Positions 1 through 6,129 of a stretch of 8,863 bases of DNA are shown here, in pieces. The DNA comes from CBDDRG01 sp051306415. GTDB taxonomy: Bacteria > Pseudomonadota > Gammaproteobacteria > Pseudomonadales > Porticoccaceae. The stretch is taken from the NCBI GenBank assembly GCA_051306415.1, contig JBPPNE010000200.1, positions 1-8,863 on the forward strand. The letters are read 5' to 3'. Below the pieces are notes generated by a model, which ran no database searches, was not told where the DNA came from, and was given only the letters and a program-made list of their open reading frames with translations. Position numbers and translations under genes: made by a program. The stretch's first letter is position 1, and every line of letters starts with the position of its first letter.

Positions 1-845
1 CCCTCGACGGCCTTGTCGAGAAACTCGTCATCGGCTGCCATCACGCTTTCGAGAAAAATATTGGGCGACTTGCCGCCGAGTTCGAGGGACACCGGAATGA
101 TGTTCTCGGCGGCGTATTGCATGATCAGACGGCCGGTGGTGGTCTCTCCGGTGAAAGCGATTTTCTTGATATCGGGATGTGTCGCCAGCGGCTTGCCGGC
201 CTCGGGGCCGAAGCCATTGACGACATTGAGCACACCTGGCGGCAACAGATCGGCGAGTTTTTCCATCAACACCAAAATCGACACCGGGGTTTGTTCGGCT
301 GGTTTGAGCACGACGCAGTTGCCGGCGGCAATGGCGGGTGCGATCTTCCAAACCGCCATCAGCAGGGGGAAGTTCCACGGGATGATCTGGCCGACGACGC
401 CCAAAGGCTCGTGGATCTCCATCGATACGGTATCGGCGTCGATGTTGGTCACGCTGCCCGCTTCAGTGCGGATCACACCGGCGAAGTAGCGGAACTGGTC
501 GATGGCCAGCGGCAGGTCGGCGCCCAGGGTTTCGCGGATGCCCTTGCCATTGTCACAGGTTTCGACGACCGCCAGCTCCTCGATATTCTGCTCCATGCGC
601 TCGGCAATCTTGAACAACAGCGCGCTGCGCACCGCCGCCGGCGTCTTGCCCCAAGCGGGCGCCGCCTGCCAGGCCGCCTTCACCGCCAGGTCGATGTCCT
701 TGGCGTTGGATTGGGGAATGCGCGTTACCAGCTTGCCATCGATGGGCGAGGTATCTTCGAAATACTTGCCGTCGACCGGCGCCACCCATTGGCCGCCAAT
801 GAAATTTTCGTACTGGGCTTTGAACTGCGGTCTTTGATAAGCCAT
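1..845 (-). CDS. NAD(P)-dependent aldehyde dehydrogenase, AldB/ExaC-like (partial, 3' end outside window)
   Basis: Oxidises an aldehyde (acetaldehyde or another short aliphatic aldehyde in the closest family members) to the carboxylic acid with NAD(P)+ in the cytoplasm. The 281 codons present cover the N-terminal cofactor-binding domain. Visible motifs are PWNFP at about residues 156-160, FTGETTTG at 231-238 (nucleotide-binding loop) and ELGGKSPN starting at the general-base Glu255. The N-terminus (YENFIGGQWVAPVDGKYFE) aligns by eye with E. coli AldB (YDNFIGGEWVAPADGEYY), as does the HEPLGVVGQIIPWNFPLLM stretch. The catalytic cysteine and the rest of a protein usually near 500 residues lie beyond the left edge. 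The ATG start at 845 is supported by a strong AGGAGG. Assignment to the family is secure; the substrate is inferred from resemblance only. No PQQ alcohol dehydrogenase or regulator is visible nearby to narrow it. Confidence 0.95.
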   Translation of the reverse strand, partial: MAYQRPQFKAQYENFIGGQWVAPVDGKYFEDTSPIDGKLVTRIPQSNAKDIDLAVKAAWQAAPAWGKTPAAVRSALLFKIAERMEQNIEELAVVETCDNGKGIRETLGADLPLAIDQFRYFAGVIRTEAGSVTNIDADTVSMEIHEPLGVVGQIIPWNFPLLMAVWKIAPAIAAGNCVVLKPAEQTPVSILVLMEKLADLLPPGVLNVVNGFGPEAGKPLATHPDIKKIAFTGETTTGRLIMQYAAENIIPVSLELGGKSPNIFLESVMAADDEFLDKAVE

Positions 846-850
846 CTTAA

Positions 851-856
851 CCTCCT
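851..856 (-). promoter_or_regulatory. Ribosome binding site of the aldehyde dehydrogenase
   Basis: A perfect AGGAGG on the minus strand, 5 nt before the ATG at 845. It fixes the start and suggests high translation. It is the strongest Shine-Dalgarno sequence in the window. Confidence 0.85.
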
Positions 857-1082
857 GATCTGGATTGATGCGTGCCAGCCGACCACGGCGGGGAAAGCAT
901 GGCTCGGAAAGCACGGTTGGCGTCGTCTCAGCGCGACATTTCTTATGGTATCGGCGGCGGATTATGCGCCCCGCGCAATGGGTGTGCAAGGCAGTCACCG
1001 GGTGCGGCGGCGGTTCGCACCAAAACCGTTGGAGCCGTTGATTGCGTTGTCCTCGGAGTCGAACGACTTGATCCGCACCCCG

Positions 1083-1505
1083 CTAGAACAATCGCTGTGT
1101 CGGCTGCTCGTGAGTGGACAGCAGCTCCAGCAGATTGCCGTCCGGATCACGAAAATACACCGAATAACCCCAGACGCCATCCGCCGCCGGGCGCGGCGCC
1201 GGCCCCACTTCGATGGCGATACCGTGGCGCTGGAGCAACGCTTGCGCTTCAGCGATGGACCCGTCCCAGCGCAGACAAAGATCAGCGGAGCCCGCGGTGG
1301 GCAGACGCGCGTGCGGTGCCGCTGGCGCGGCGGCCGAATGCACGTTCATGCGGTTGGCGCCGATCTGCATCGATACCACCGGAATCTTGCCGGCGCGCCA
1401 CTCGGCCTCCCACAAAATCTCAACGCCAAGACAATCCCGGTAAAACGCGATGGTCGCCTCCATGTCGGCAACGGTGATGGCGTAGTGGTCGAAGCCCCGA
1501 ATCAT
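1083..1505 (-). CDS. VOC-superfamily (glyoxalase/bleomycin-resistance fold) protein
   Basis: A 140-residue single-gene member of the vicinal oxygen chelate superfamily. It has the two expected beta-alpha-beta-beta-beta halves. The first begins DHYAITVADMEATIAFYRDCLG (residues 6-27). The second begins near SADLCLRW (73-80) and ends in YFRDPDGNLLELL (117-129). Candidate metal or active-site residues by position are His7, His56 and Glu127; the usual second-half histidine position appears to be Asp75. VOC proteins include glyoxalases, dioxygenases and drug-binding resistance proteins, so the reaction cannot be stated. The resemblance is to the short VOC proteins often annotated as glyoxalase or 'virulence protein'. 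The ATG at 1505 is preceded by GGGGAG at 1514-1519. It has the same orientation as the aldehyde dehydrogenase but is separated by 237 bp, so co-transcription is uncertain. A shared role in reactive carbonyl handling is possible but only inferred. Confidence 0.88.
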   Translation of the reverse strand: MIRGFDHYAITVADMEATIAFYRDCLGVEILWEAEWRAGKIPVVSMQIGANRMNVHSAAAPAAPHARLPTAGSADLCLRWDGSIAEAQALLQRHGIAIEVGPAPRPAADGVWGYSVYFRDPDGNLLELLSTHEQPTQRLF

Positions 1506-1650
1506 GGCGTTGTCTCCCCTGTTTATTGTGACAGACTGAAGCGATAGTTGTTATGCGGTTACTGTGGTTGTGGGGATGGCCCTAATCGCGAACCCCTCCG
1601 CGCCAGCGCACGCCCACACTCACCGCCGCTGCGGTTGCGTGCAGCGCGAG

Positions 1651-1656
1651 TATAAT
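1651..1656 (+). promoter_or_regulatory. -10 box of the trmA promoter
   Basis: A perfect TATAAT in GC-rich surroundings, 27 nt before the GTG at 1684. Transcription would begin near 1662-1663 and give a leader of about 21 nt. No convincing -35 hexamer is seen at 16-18 bp spacing (the sequence there is near gctgcg). The box lies inside the longest possible reading frame of trmA and so argues against the upstream starts. Confidence 0.65.
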
Positions 1657-1683
1657 CCCCCGCCCCATCGCGGATCGAAACCC

Positions 1684-2841
1684 GTGCAGCAGTTTGACCC
1701 CGAAAACTACGAGCGGCAACTGAATCTCAAGCTCGCCGACCTGCGCGCCGACTTTGCTCAGTTCAACATTCCCGACATCGCGTTGTTCCGCTCGCCGCCC
1801 CGCCACTTTCGCATGCGCGCCGAATTCCGCATCTGGCAGCGGGACGGGCAGGCACACTATGCGATGCACCGCCCCGGTGGTGGCGGCGATATCTATACCC
1901 TCAGCGATTTTCCGATCGGCTCCGAATTGATGAACCAGTTGATGCCGCCGCTGCTCGCCGCCATCAATGCCAATGGGATCCTCTCCGCCAAACTGTTTGC
2001 CGCCGAGTTCCTCACCACGTTGAGCGGCGAGGCGTTGGTCACGCTGATCTATCACCGCGTCCTCGACGACGACTGGACGCAAGCGGCAACCGCGCTCGCG
2101 GCAGATCTTGGCATCGCTATCGTCGGCCGCAGCCGCGGACAGAAGCGGGTCGTCGGCCGCGATCATGTCGAAGAGCTGATGAACGTAGCCGGCAGGACCT
2201 ATCGCTACCAACAGGTGGAAGGTGCCTTCACCCAACCCAACGCCACCGTCAACACGCAGATGCTCGGCTGGGCGCTGGCGCAGACCACGGGCCTCGGCGG
2301 CGATCTGCTCGAACTCTATTGCGGCAACGGCAACTTCACGTTGATGCTGGCACAGAACTTTCATCGCGTGCTGGCCACCGAAGTCGCCAAGCGCTCGGTG
2401 GAATCCGCGCTGCTCAATCTGGCCACTAACAATATCGCCAACGTTGAGATCGTGCGCATGGCGAGCGAAGAGTTGACCCAGGCTATCAACGGCGTGCGGC
2501 CATTTCGCCGCCTCGCGCATATCGATCTGGCCAGCTATCGGTTCTCCACGGTATTGGTCGATCCGCCGCGCGTGGGTCTGGATGCGGGCACGTTGGAGCT
2601 GGTGCGCGGATTTGATCATATCCTCTACATTTCGTGCAATCCGGCGACCCTGAAAGCCAATCTGCTGGCGCTTGCGGACACCCATCGCATCGCCCGCTTC
2701 TCGGTATTCGATCAATTCCCCTACACCCCGCACCTCGAGTGCGGGGTGTTGCTCGCGCGCAGGGACTATTCGCGGTTAACTCACTCGTGGCGCAGGGCAT
2801 CGATGGGATCGAGCCGCGCGGCCTTGCGCGCCGGGAAATAG
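1684..2841 (+). CDS. trmA: tRNA (uracil-5-)-methyltransferase TrmA
   Basis: Uses S-adenosylmethionine to methylate U54 in the T-loop of tRNA, giving m5U (ribothymidine); the E. coli enzyme also modifies tmRNA. Resemblance to E. coli TrmA runs from end to end by eye: FRMRAEFRIW (residues 42-51), FTQPNA (182-187), SAM-binding DLLELYCGNGNF (207-218), VDPPRVGLD (292-300), the nucleophile Cys318 in YISCNP, and the general base Glu352 in HLECGVLL. The frame is open upstream to GTG 1564. I chose GTG 1684 because the residues before it look non-coding, the family start fits there, and a TATAAT sits at 1651. The Shine-Dalgarno is weak (GGAT near 1672). The product is 385 residues against 366 in E. coli. 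The excess is a C-terminal tail of about 25 residues after LLARR, which overlaps the convergent permease gene by 61 bp. Confidence 0.95.
   Translation: MQQFDPENYERQLNLKLADLRADFAQFNIPDIALFRSPPRHFRMRAEFRIWQRDGQAHYAMHRPGGGGDIYTLSDFPIGSELMNQLMPPLLAAINANGILSAKLFAAEFLTTLSGEALVTLIYHRVLDDDWTQAATALAADLGIAIVGRSRGQKRVVGRDHVEELMNVAGRTYRYQQVEGAFTQPNATVNTQMLGWALAQTTGLGGDLLELYCGNGNFTLMLAQNFHRVLATEVAKRSVESALLNLATNNIANVEIVRMASEELTQAINGVRPFRRLAHIDLASYRFSTVLVDPPRVGLDAGTLELVRGFDHILYISCNPATLKANLLALADTHRIARFSVFDQFPYTPHLECGVLLARRDYSRLTHSWRRASMGSSRAALRAGK
2723..2749. terminator. Perfect 11-bp hairpin at the convergent trmA/permease ends (possible terminator without a T-run)
   Basis: Arms acaccccgcac (2723-2733) and gtgcggggtgt (2739-2749) are exactly complementary around a 5-nt loop. 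On the minus strand the hairpin starts 32 nt after the permease stop, where a 3' end would be expected. On the plus strand it is within trmA, about 90 nt before its stop. Neither side is followed by a T-run, so classical intrinsic termination is doubtful. It may instead protect the 3' end of the pump mRNA or pause polymerase. Confidence 0.5.
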
Positions 2842-3986
2842 CCGAACACCACGCCGACCGCGGCGGAAAACAGAAAGGCGACGACAACGATGCCGGGGTT
2901 GAACAGAAACGGCACAGCGAGAGCATGGGCGAGACCCAGCGACGTGGCAATTGCGAGCACGATGCCGATCACGCCGCCCAGGGATGACAGCACGATCGCC
3001 TCCACCAGAAACTGCAACAGTACCTCCCGCTCCAGCGCGCCGATGGCCATGCGGATGCCGATCTCGCGCGTGCGCTCGGTTACCGACACCAGCATGATAT
3101 TCATGATGCCGATGCCACCGACGAGCAAACTCACCGCCGCCACCGCGCTTAGCAGCGCAGTTAACGTCCGCGTAGTGCCGGTCAGCATGCGGGTGATCTC
3201 CTTCATGTCCATCACCGTGAAGTCGCTCTCCTGGCCGGCTGACAGATGGCGGCGCTCGCGCAACAGGCGCTCGATGTCGCGCTGCGCCTTTTCGGTGGCG
3301 ACCGCGGCATCGACGGAAATCTGAATCTGGTTGACGTCCTGATTGCCCGCGAGCCGACGCTGCAGCGCGCGCAGCGGTATCAGTACCAGGTCATCCTGAT
3401 CGGTACCCATCGTCGATTGGCCCTTGGCATTGAGCACGCCGATCACTTCGCAGGCGAGCGATTGCAGACGAATGTTGGCACCGAGGGGATCCTGGTTCGC
3501 GAACAACTTGGCGCGCACCGTGGCGCCGATCACGCATACCGCCGCGCCGGCGCGCAATTCGGTGGCGGTGAACGGGCGGCCGGCGCCCACCACCCAGTTG
3601 CGGACAGCGAAATACTCGGCGGTGGTACCCACCACCAACGTAGTCCAGTTCTGGTTGCCATACACCGCGGTGAGCGGTCGCGTCGCCGTCGGCGCCACCA
3701 CGGCGGCGCCCGGCACATCGCGGGCAATGGCAACGGCATCGTCCACCTTGAATGCCGCCGCGCCGCTGGTCTGACCGGGACCCATGCGCTTGCCTGGACT
3801 CAGGATCAGCAGGTTGCTGCCGAGACTCGCGATCTGCTCGCTGACCTGCGCCGTCGCACCACCGCCCAGGGTCACCATGACGATGACGGCGGCAACCCCG
3901 ATGACGATGCCGAGTATGGTCAGAAACGAGCGCAGCAGGTTGCGGCGAATCTCGCGCAGCGCCAGTTGCAGGATATTGCCGAGCAT
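2781..3986 (-). CDS. MacB-like ABC transporter permease (FtsX fold)
   Basis: Inner-membrane subunit of the pump, of the mechanotransmission type: ATP hydrolysis in the cytoplasm moves a large periplasmic domain rather than carrying substrate across the inner membrane. It has 401 residues. Membrane helix 1 is at about 19-41, the periplasmic MacB core domain at about 42-270, and helices 2-4 at about 275-300, 322-347 and 363-385. The family motif ERTREIGIRMAIGA is at 304-317, and the C-terminus GYFPARKAARLDPIDALRHE is typical. Its ATG overlaps the ATPase stop by one base (TGATG), which implies translational coupling; GGGAG at 3996-4000 serves as Shine-Dalgarno. In E. coli MacB this module is fused to the ATPase; here it is a separate polypeptide. 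The last 61 bp overlap trmA on the other strand. LolC/E-type lipoprotein release is less likely given the adaptor and channel neighbours. Confidence 0.93.
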   Translation of the reverse strand: MLGNILQLALREIRRNLLRSFLTILGIVIGVAAVIVMVTLGGGATAQVSEQIASLGSNLLILSPGKRMGPGQTSGAAAFKVDDAVAIARDVPGAAVVAPTATRPLTAVYGNQNWTTLVVGTTAEYFAVRNWVVGAGRPFTATELRAGAAVCVIGATVRAKLFANQDPLGANIRLQSLACEVIGVLNAKGQSTMGTDQDDLVLIPLRALQRRLAGNQDVNQIQISVDAAVATEKAQRDIERLLRERRHLSAGQESDFTVMDMKEITRMLTGTTRTLTALLSAVAAVSLLVGGIGIMNIMLVSVTERTREIGIRMAIGALEREVLLQFLVEAIVLSSLGGVIGIVLAIATSLGLAHALAVPFLFNPGIVVVAFLFSAAVGVVFGYFPARKAARLDPIDALRHE

Positions 3987-4750
3987 CAGGACTCGCTCCC
4001 GCTGGCGCTGGCGTTATCACTGGCATTATCACTGGCGTTGGCGTTGGCGCTGTCGGACTCGATGAGCCCATCGCGAAAGGCGACGATGCGCCGTGCGTGT
4101 GCCGCCATCTCGGCTTCGTGAGTCACCATGACGATGGTAATGCCCTGCTCCCGGTTGAAGCCGCTGAGCAGCGCCATGATTTCCTTACTGCGGGCGGAAT
4201 CGAGATTGCCGGTCGGTTCATCGGCGAGCAACAGTGTCGGCCGGGTCACTATCGCGCGGGCAATGGCCACGCGCTGCTGTTGGCCGCCGGAGAGCTCGCC
4301 CGGTGTATGGCTCTCGCGGCCATCGAGTCCCACCGCCGCGAGCGCCGCCCGCGCCAACTGCCGCCGCTCCGCTGCCGGCAAACCCCGGTAGATCAGTGGC
4401 AGCTCGACATTTTCAAGCGCGGTGGTGCGGTTCAACAGATTGAAACCCTGAAACACGAAACCGAGGTAGTGGCGGCGCAGGCGGGCGCGCTGGTCGCGAT
4501 CCAGACCGCCGACCTCGACGCCGCGAAAGTGATAACTGCCCGCCGTCGGCGTATCCAGGCAGCCGAGAATATTCATGCAGGTGCTCTTGCCGGAGCCACT
4601 CGCCCCCATCACGGCGACGAATTCCCCCGCCGCGATATCGAGATCGATGCCCCGCAATGCCGCCATCGCCGCCGCGCCCGCGCCATAAATCCGGGTGACA
4701 CCGCGCAGGCGGATCACTGCTGACTGCGAGCTCGCCGCGGGTGCGTCCAT
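3986..4750 (-). CDS. MacB/LolD-type ABC transporter ATPase
   Basis: Cytoplasmic ATPase that drives the permease. It has 254 residues and all the catalytic motifs: Walker A GASGSGKST (49-57), Q-loop Gln101 in FQGFNLL, signature LSGGQQQRVAIARA (153-166), Walker B LLLADE with Glu178, D-loop region GNLD (181-184) and His211 in VTHE. LSGGQQQRVAIARA together with DEPTGNLD is characteristic of the MacB/LolD/FtsE group. After the normal domain end (FRDGLIES, about 225-232) there is a low-complexity Ala/Ser/Asn/Asp tail of about 22 residues encoded by tandem repeats. The tail lies where single-chain MacB has the linker joining ATPase to membrane domain. The ATG at 4750 follows the adaptor stop by 2 nt and has no clear Shine-Dalgarno, so translation probably depends on coupling. 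Confidence 0.95.
   Translation of the reverse strand: MDAPAASSQSAVIRLRGVTRIYGAGAAAMAALRGIDLDIAAGEFVAVMGASGSGKSTCMNILGCLDTPTAGSYHFRGVEVGGLDRDQRARLRRHYLGFVFQGFNLLNRTTALENVELPLIYRGLPAAERRQLARAALAAVGLDGRESHTPGELSGGQQQRVAIARAIVTRPTLLLADEPTGNLDSARSKEIMALLSGFNREQGITIVMVTHEAEMAAHARRIVAFRDGLIESDSANANASDNASDNASASGSES
4001..4048 (-). repeat. In-frame 6/12-bp tandem repeat encoding the ATPase tail
   Basis: Read on the minus strand from 4048: GCCAAC twice (4048-4037), GCCAGTGATAAY twice (4036-4013), then GCCAGC twice (4012-4001). The unit is always a multiple of 6 bp, so the frame is kept; it encodes ANAN-ASDN-ASDN-ASAS. It looks like a product of replication slippage. Confidence 0.85.
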
Positions 4751-4752
4751 AC

Positions 4753-6129
4753 TCAGGGCTTGGGTGCGACCAGATCGACAACCACCGCGGTGCCGACGTT
4801 GAGCACGGGTTTGGTCGCGGCATCCGGTGATTGCGCCTCTGTGTTTTCTGCGCGCTGCGGCATCTCCGTCAACTTCATTTCAGTGGATTTTATGTCAGTG
4901 GATTTTATTTCGGTCGCTTTTATTTCGGTAAAGACGCCATCGCTCGCACCCGTGGTGACGGCTACCGCCACCAGCTCGCCGTCGCGGACAATGAATACCC
5001 GCTGACCCTTGTCGCGACGCGACTTGTCGGCCGTTGAGCCACCACCCCGGCGCGCAAACAGCCTGCCGAGCAGGCCGGCATTGGCATTGCTCTGGTTGGC
5101 AACGGTGGCTGGCGGCGAGAAGCGCAGCGCCGCATTGGGCACCAGCAGCGCATCCTCCACTTCATTCACCGCGATACTCGCGGTCGCCGTCATGCCGGGC
5201 AGCAGCAACAATGCGGCGTTATCGACCCGCAACAACGCCTTGTAGGTGACGACCCCCGCCACTGTCTGTGCGCCGAAACGCACCTGCGTCACCTCGGCGG
5301 GAAAGCTGCGATCCGGATAGGCCGCCACCGTGAAGGTCGCTCGCTGCCCCGCCCGCACCTGCCCGACATCGGCTTCGTCGACATCCACTTGCAGCTCCAT
5401 GCGCGTCAAATCCTCCGCCAAGGTGAACAGTACCGGGGTCTGGAATGACGCCGCCAGCGTTTGCCCCGGCTCGACCGAGCGCGCGAGCACCACGCCGTCG
5501 ATGGTCGAGCGCACCGTTGCCTTGGCGAGATCGGTCTGGTTGGCGCGCAGCGTCGCCTCCGACTGGGTGACCGCCGCACGCGCACTCGCCGCATCGGCCA
5601 GCGCCCGCGTGGCGTCCGCCTCCGCCGCATCCAACTCCTGTCGCGACGGCACCTTGCCGCCACTCAGCTTGCGGACGTCGAGTAACCGATCGAGGCGACT
5701 GCGCGTCTCCCGGATAGTCGCCTGCGCCTGCTGCACGCGCGCATGCGCCGCCTCCAGTGCCGACGCGGTCTGGCGCATCTGGGCATCGAGCTTGGTGGTA
5801 TCGATCTGCGCCAGCACCTGGCCGACGCTGACGTGGTCGTTGTAATTCACCGCAACGGTTTTGATAGTGCCGGAGACTTCGATGCCCACCTGCACCTGGT
5901 TGGTGGGTTGCAAAGTGCCGGTGGCACTCACCACCACCCGCAGGTTGCCTTGCTGAACCGGCTGGGTAACGTAGCGCGGCGCGTTGTCGCCGGCGGGGAA
6001 AAATGCCATCGCGATGATCGTTATCACCGCGAGGGCAATCACCAGAGCCATAGCGCGCCGGCGCCAGGGCTGTGCGGACGCCCTCAATCCCAGCCGCGTC
6101 GCCATGTTGTCGGACTCGGTGTCGATCAA
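4753..6129 (-). CDS. macA: MacA-like periplasmic adaptor (membrane fusion) protein
   Basis: Bridges the MacB-like inner-membrane complex and the outer-membrane channel. It has 458 residues. An N-terminal anchor helix lies at about 26-45. The lipoyl half-motif is at about 75-115 (VGIEVSGTIKTVAVNYNDHVSVGQ), a long alpha-hairpin rich in Ala/Gln/Arg at about 115-200, the second lipoyl half at 206-224 (VRSTIDGVVLARSVEPGQTL), a beta-barrel at about 240-320 and a membrane-proximal domain at about 325-458. E. coli MacA has 371 residues. The surplus here is an insert at about 340-376, common in relatives, and a pentapeptide repeat (401-425) in the last domain. The start is TTG at 6129, overlapping the channel gene's stop by 4 nt (TTGA), chosen because GGAGGG is 6 nt upstream. 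The alternative ATG at 6105 has no good Shine-Dalgarno. Confidence 0.93.
   Translation of the reverse strand: MIDTESDNMATRLGLRASAQPWRRRAMALVIALAVITIIAMAFFPAGDNAPRYVTQPVQQGNLRVVVSATGTLQPTNQVQVGIEVSGTIKTVAVNYNDHVSVGQVLAQIDTTKLDAQMRQTASALEAAHARVQQAQATIRETRSRLDRLLDVRKLSGGKVPSRQELDAAEADATRALADAASARAAVTQSEATLRANQTDLAKATVRSTIDGVVLARSVEPGQTLAASFQTPVLFTLAEDLTRMELQVDVDEADVGQVRAGQRATFTVAAYPDRSFPAEVTQVRFGAQTVAGVVTYKALLRVDNAALLLLPGMTATASIAVNEVEDALLVPNAALRFSPPATVANQSNANAGLLGRLFARRGGGSTADKSRRDKGQRVFIVRDGELVAVAVTTGASDGVFTEIKATEIKSTDIKSTEMKLTEMPQRAENTEAQSPDAATKPVLNVGTAVVVDLVAPKP
4855..4929 (-). repeat. Five tandem 15-bp units in the adaptor gene (TEIKx pentapeptide repeat)
   Basis: Minus-strand units are 4929-4915, 4914-4900, 4899-4885, 4884-4870 and the degenerate 4869-4855. 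The first two differ only in the last codon: ACCGAAATAAAA followed by GCG or TCC. They encode TEIKA, TEIKS, TDIKS, TEMKL and TEMPQ. The block is clearly richer in A+T than its surroundings and uses ATA for isoleucine three times, an unusual codon in a gene this GC-rich. Every unit is 15 bp, so copy changes keep the frame. Confidence 0.9.

Noticed and set aside
862..877. Sigma-54-like site upstream of the aldehyde dehydrogenase (perfect TGGCACG on the minus strand)
   Set aside because: The -24 half fits, but the -12 half lacks the required GC at the correct spacing (AATCC instead of TTGCW). It would also start transcription almost on the Shine-Dalgarno sequence.
117..1547. 476-codon open frame on the plus strand across the left part
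   Set aside because: It is antisense to the aldehyde dehydrogenase and the VOC gene, both with clear family motifs. Its translation is Arg/His/Gly-rich with no recognisable domain, as expected for the opposite strand of GC-rich genes.
1582..2733. 383-codon open frame on the minus strand opposite trmA
   Set aside because: It mirrors trmA, has no family features, and trmA carries all its catalytic motifs on the other strand.
3984..3988. Programmed frameshift joining ATPase and permease into one MacB chain
   Set aside because: No slippery heptamer or downstream stem was seen near the TGATG junction, and the permease has its own ATG and a GGGAG. Stop-start coupling explains the arrangement.
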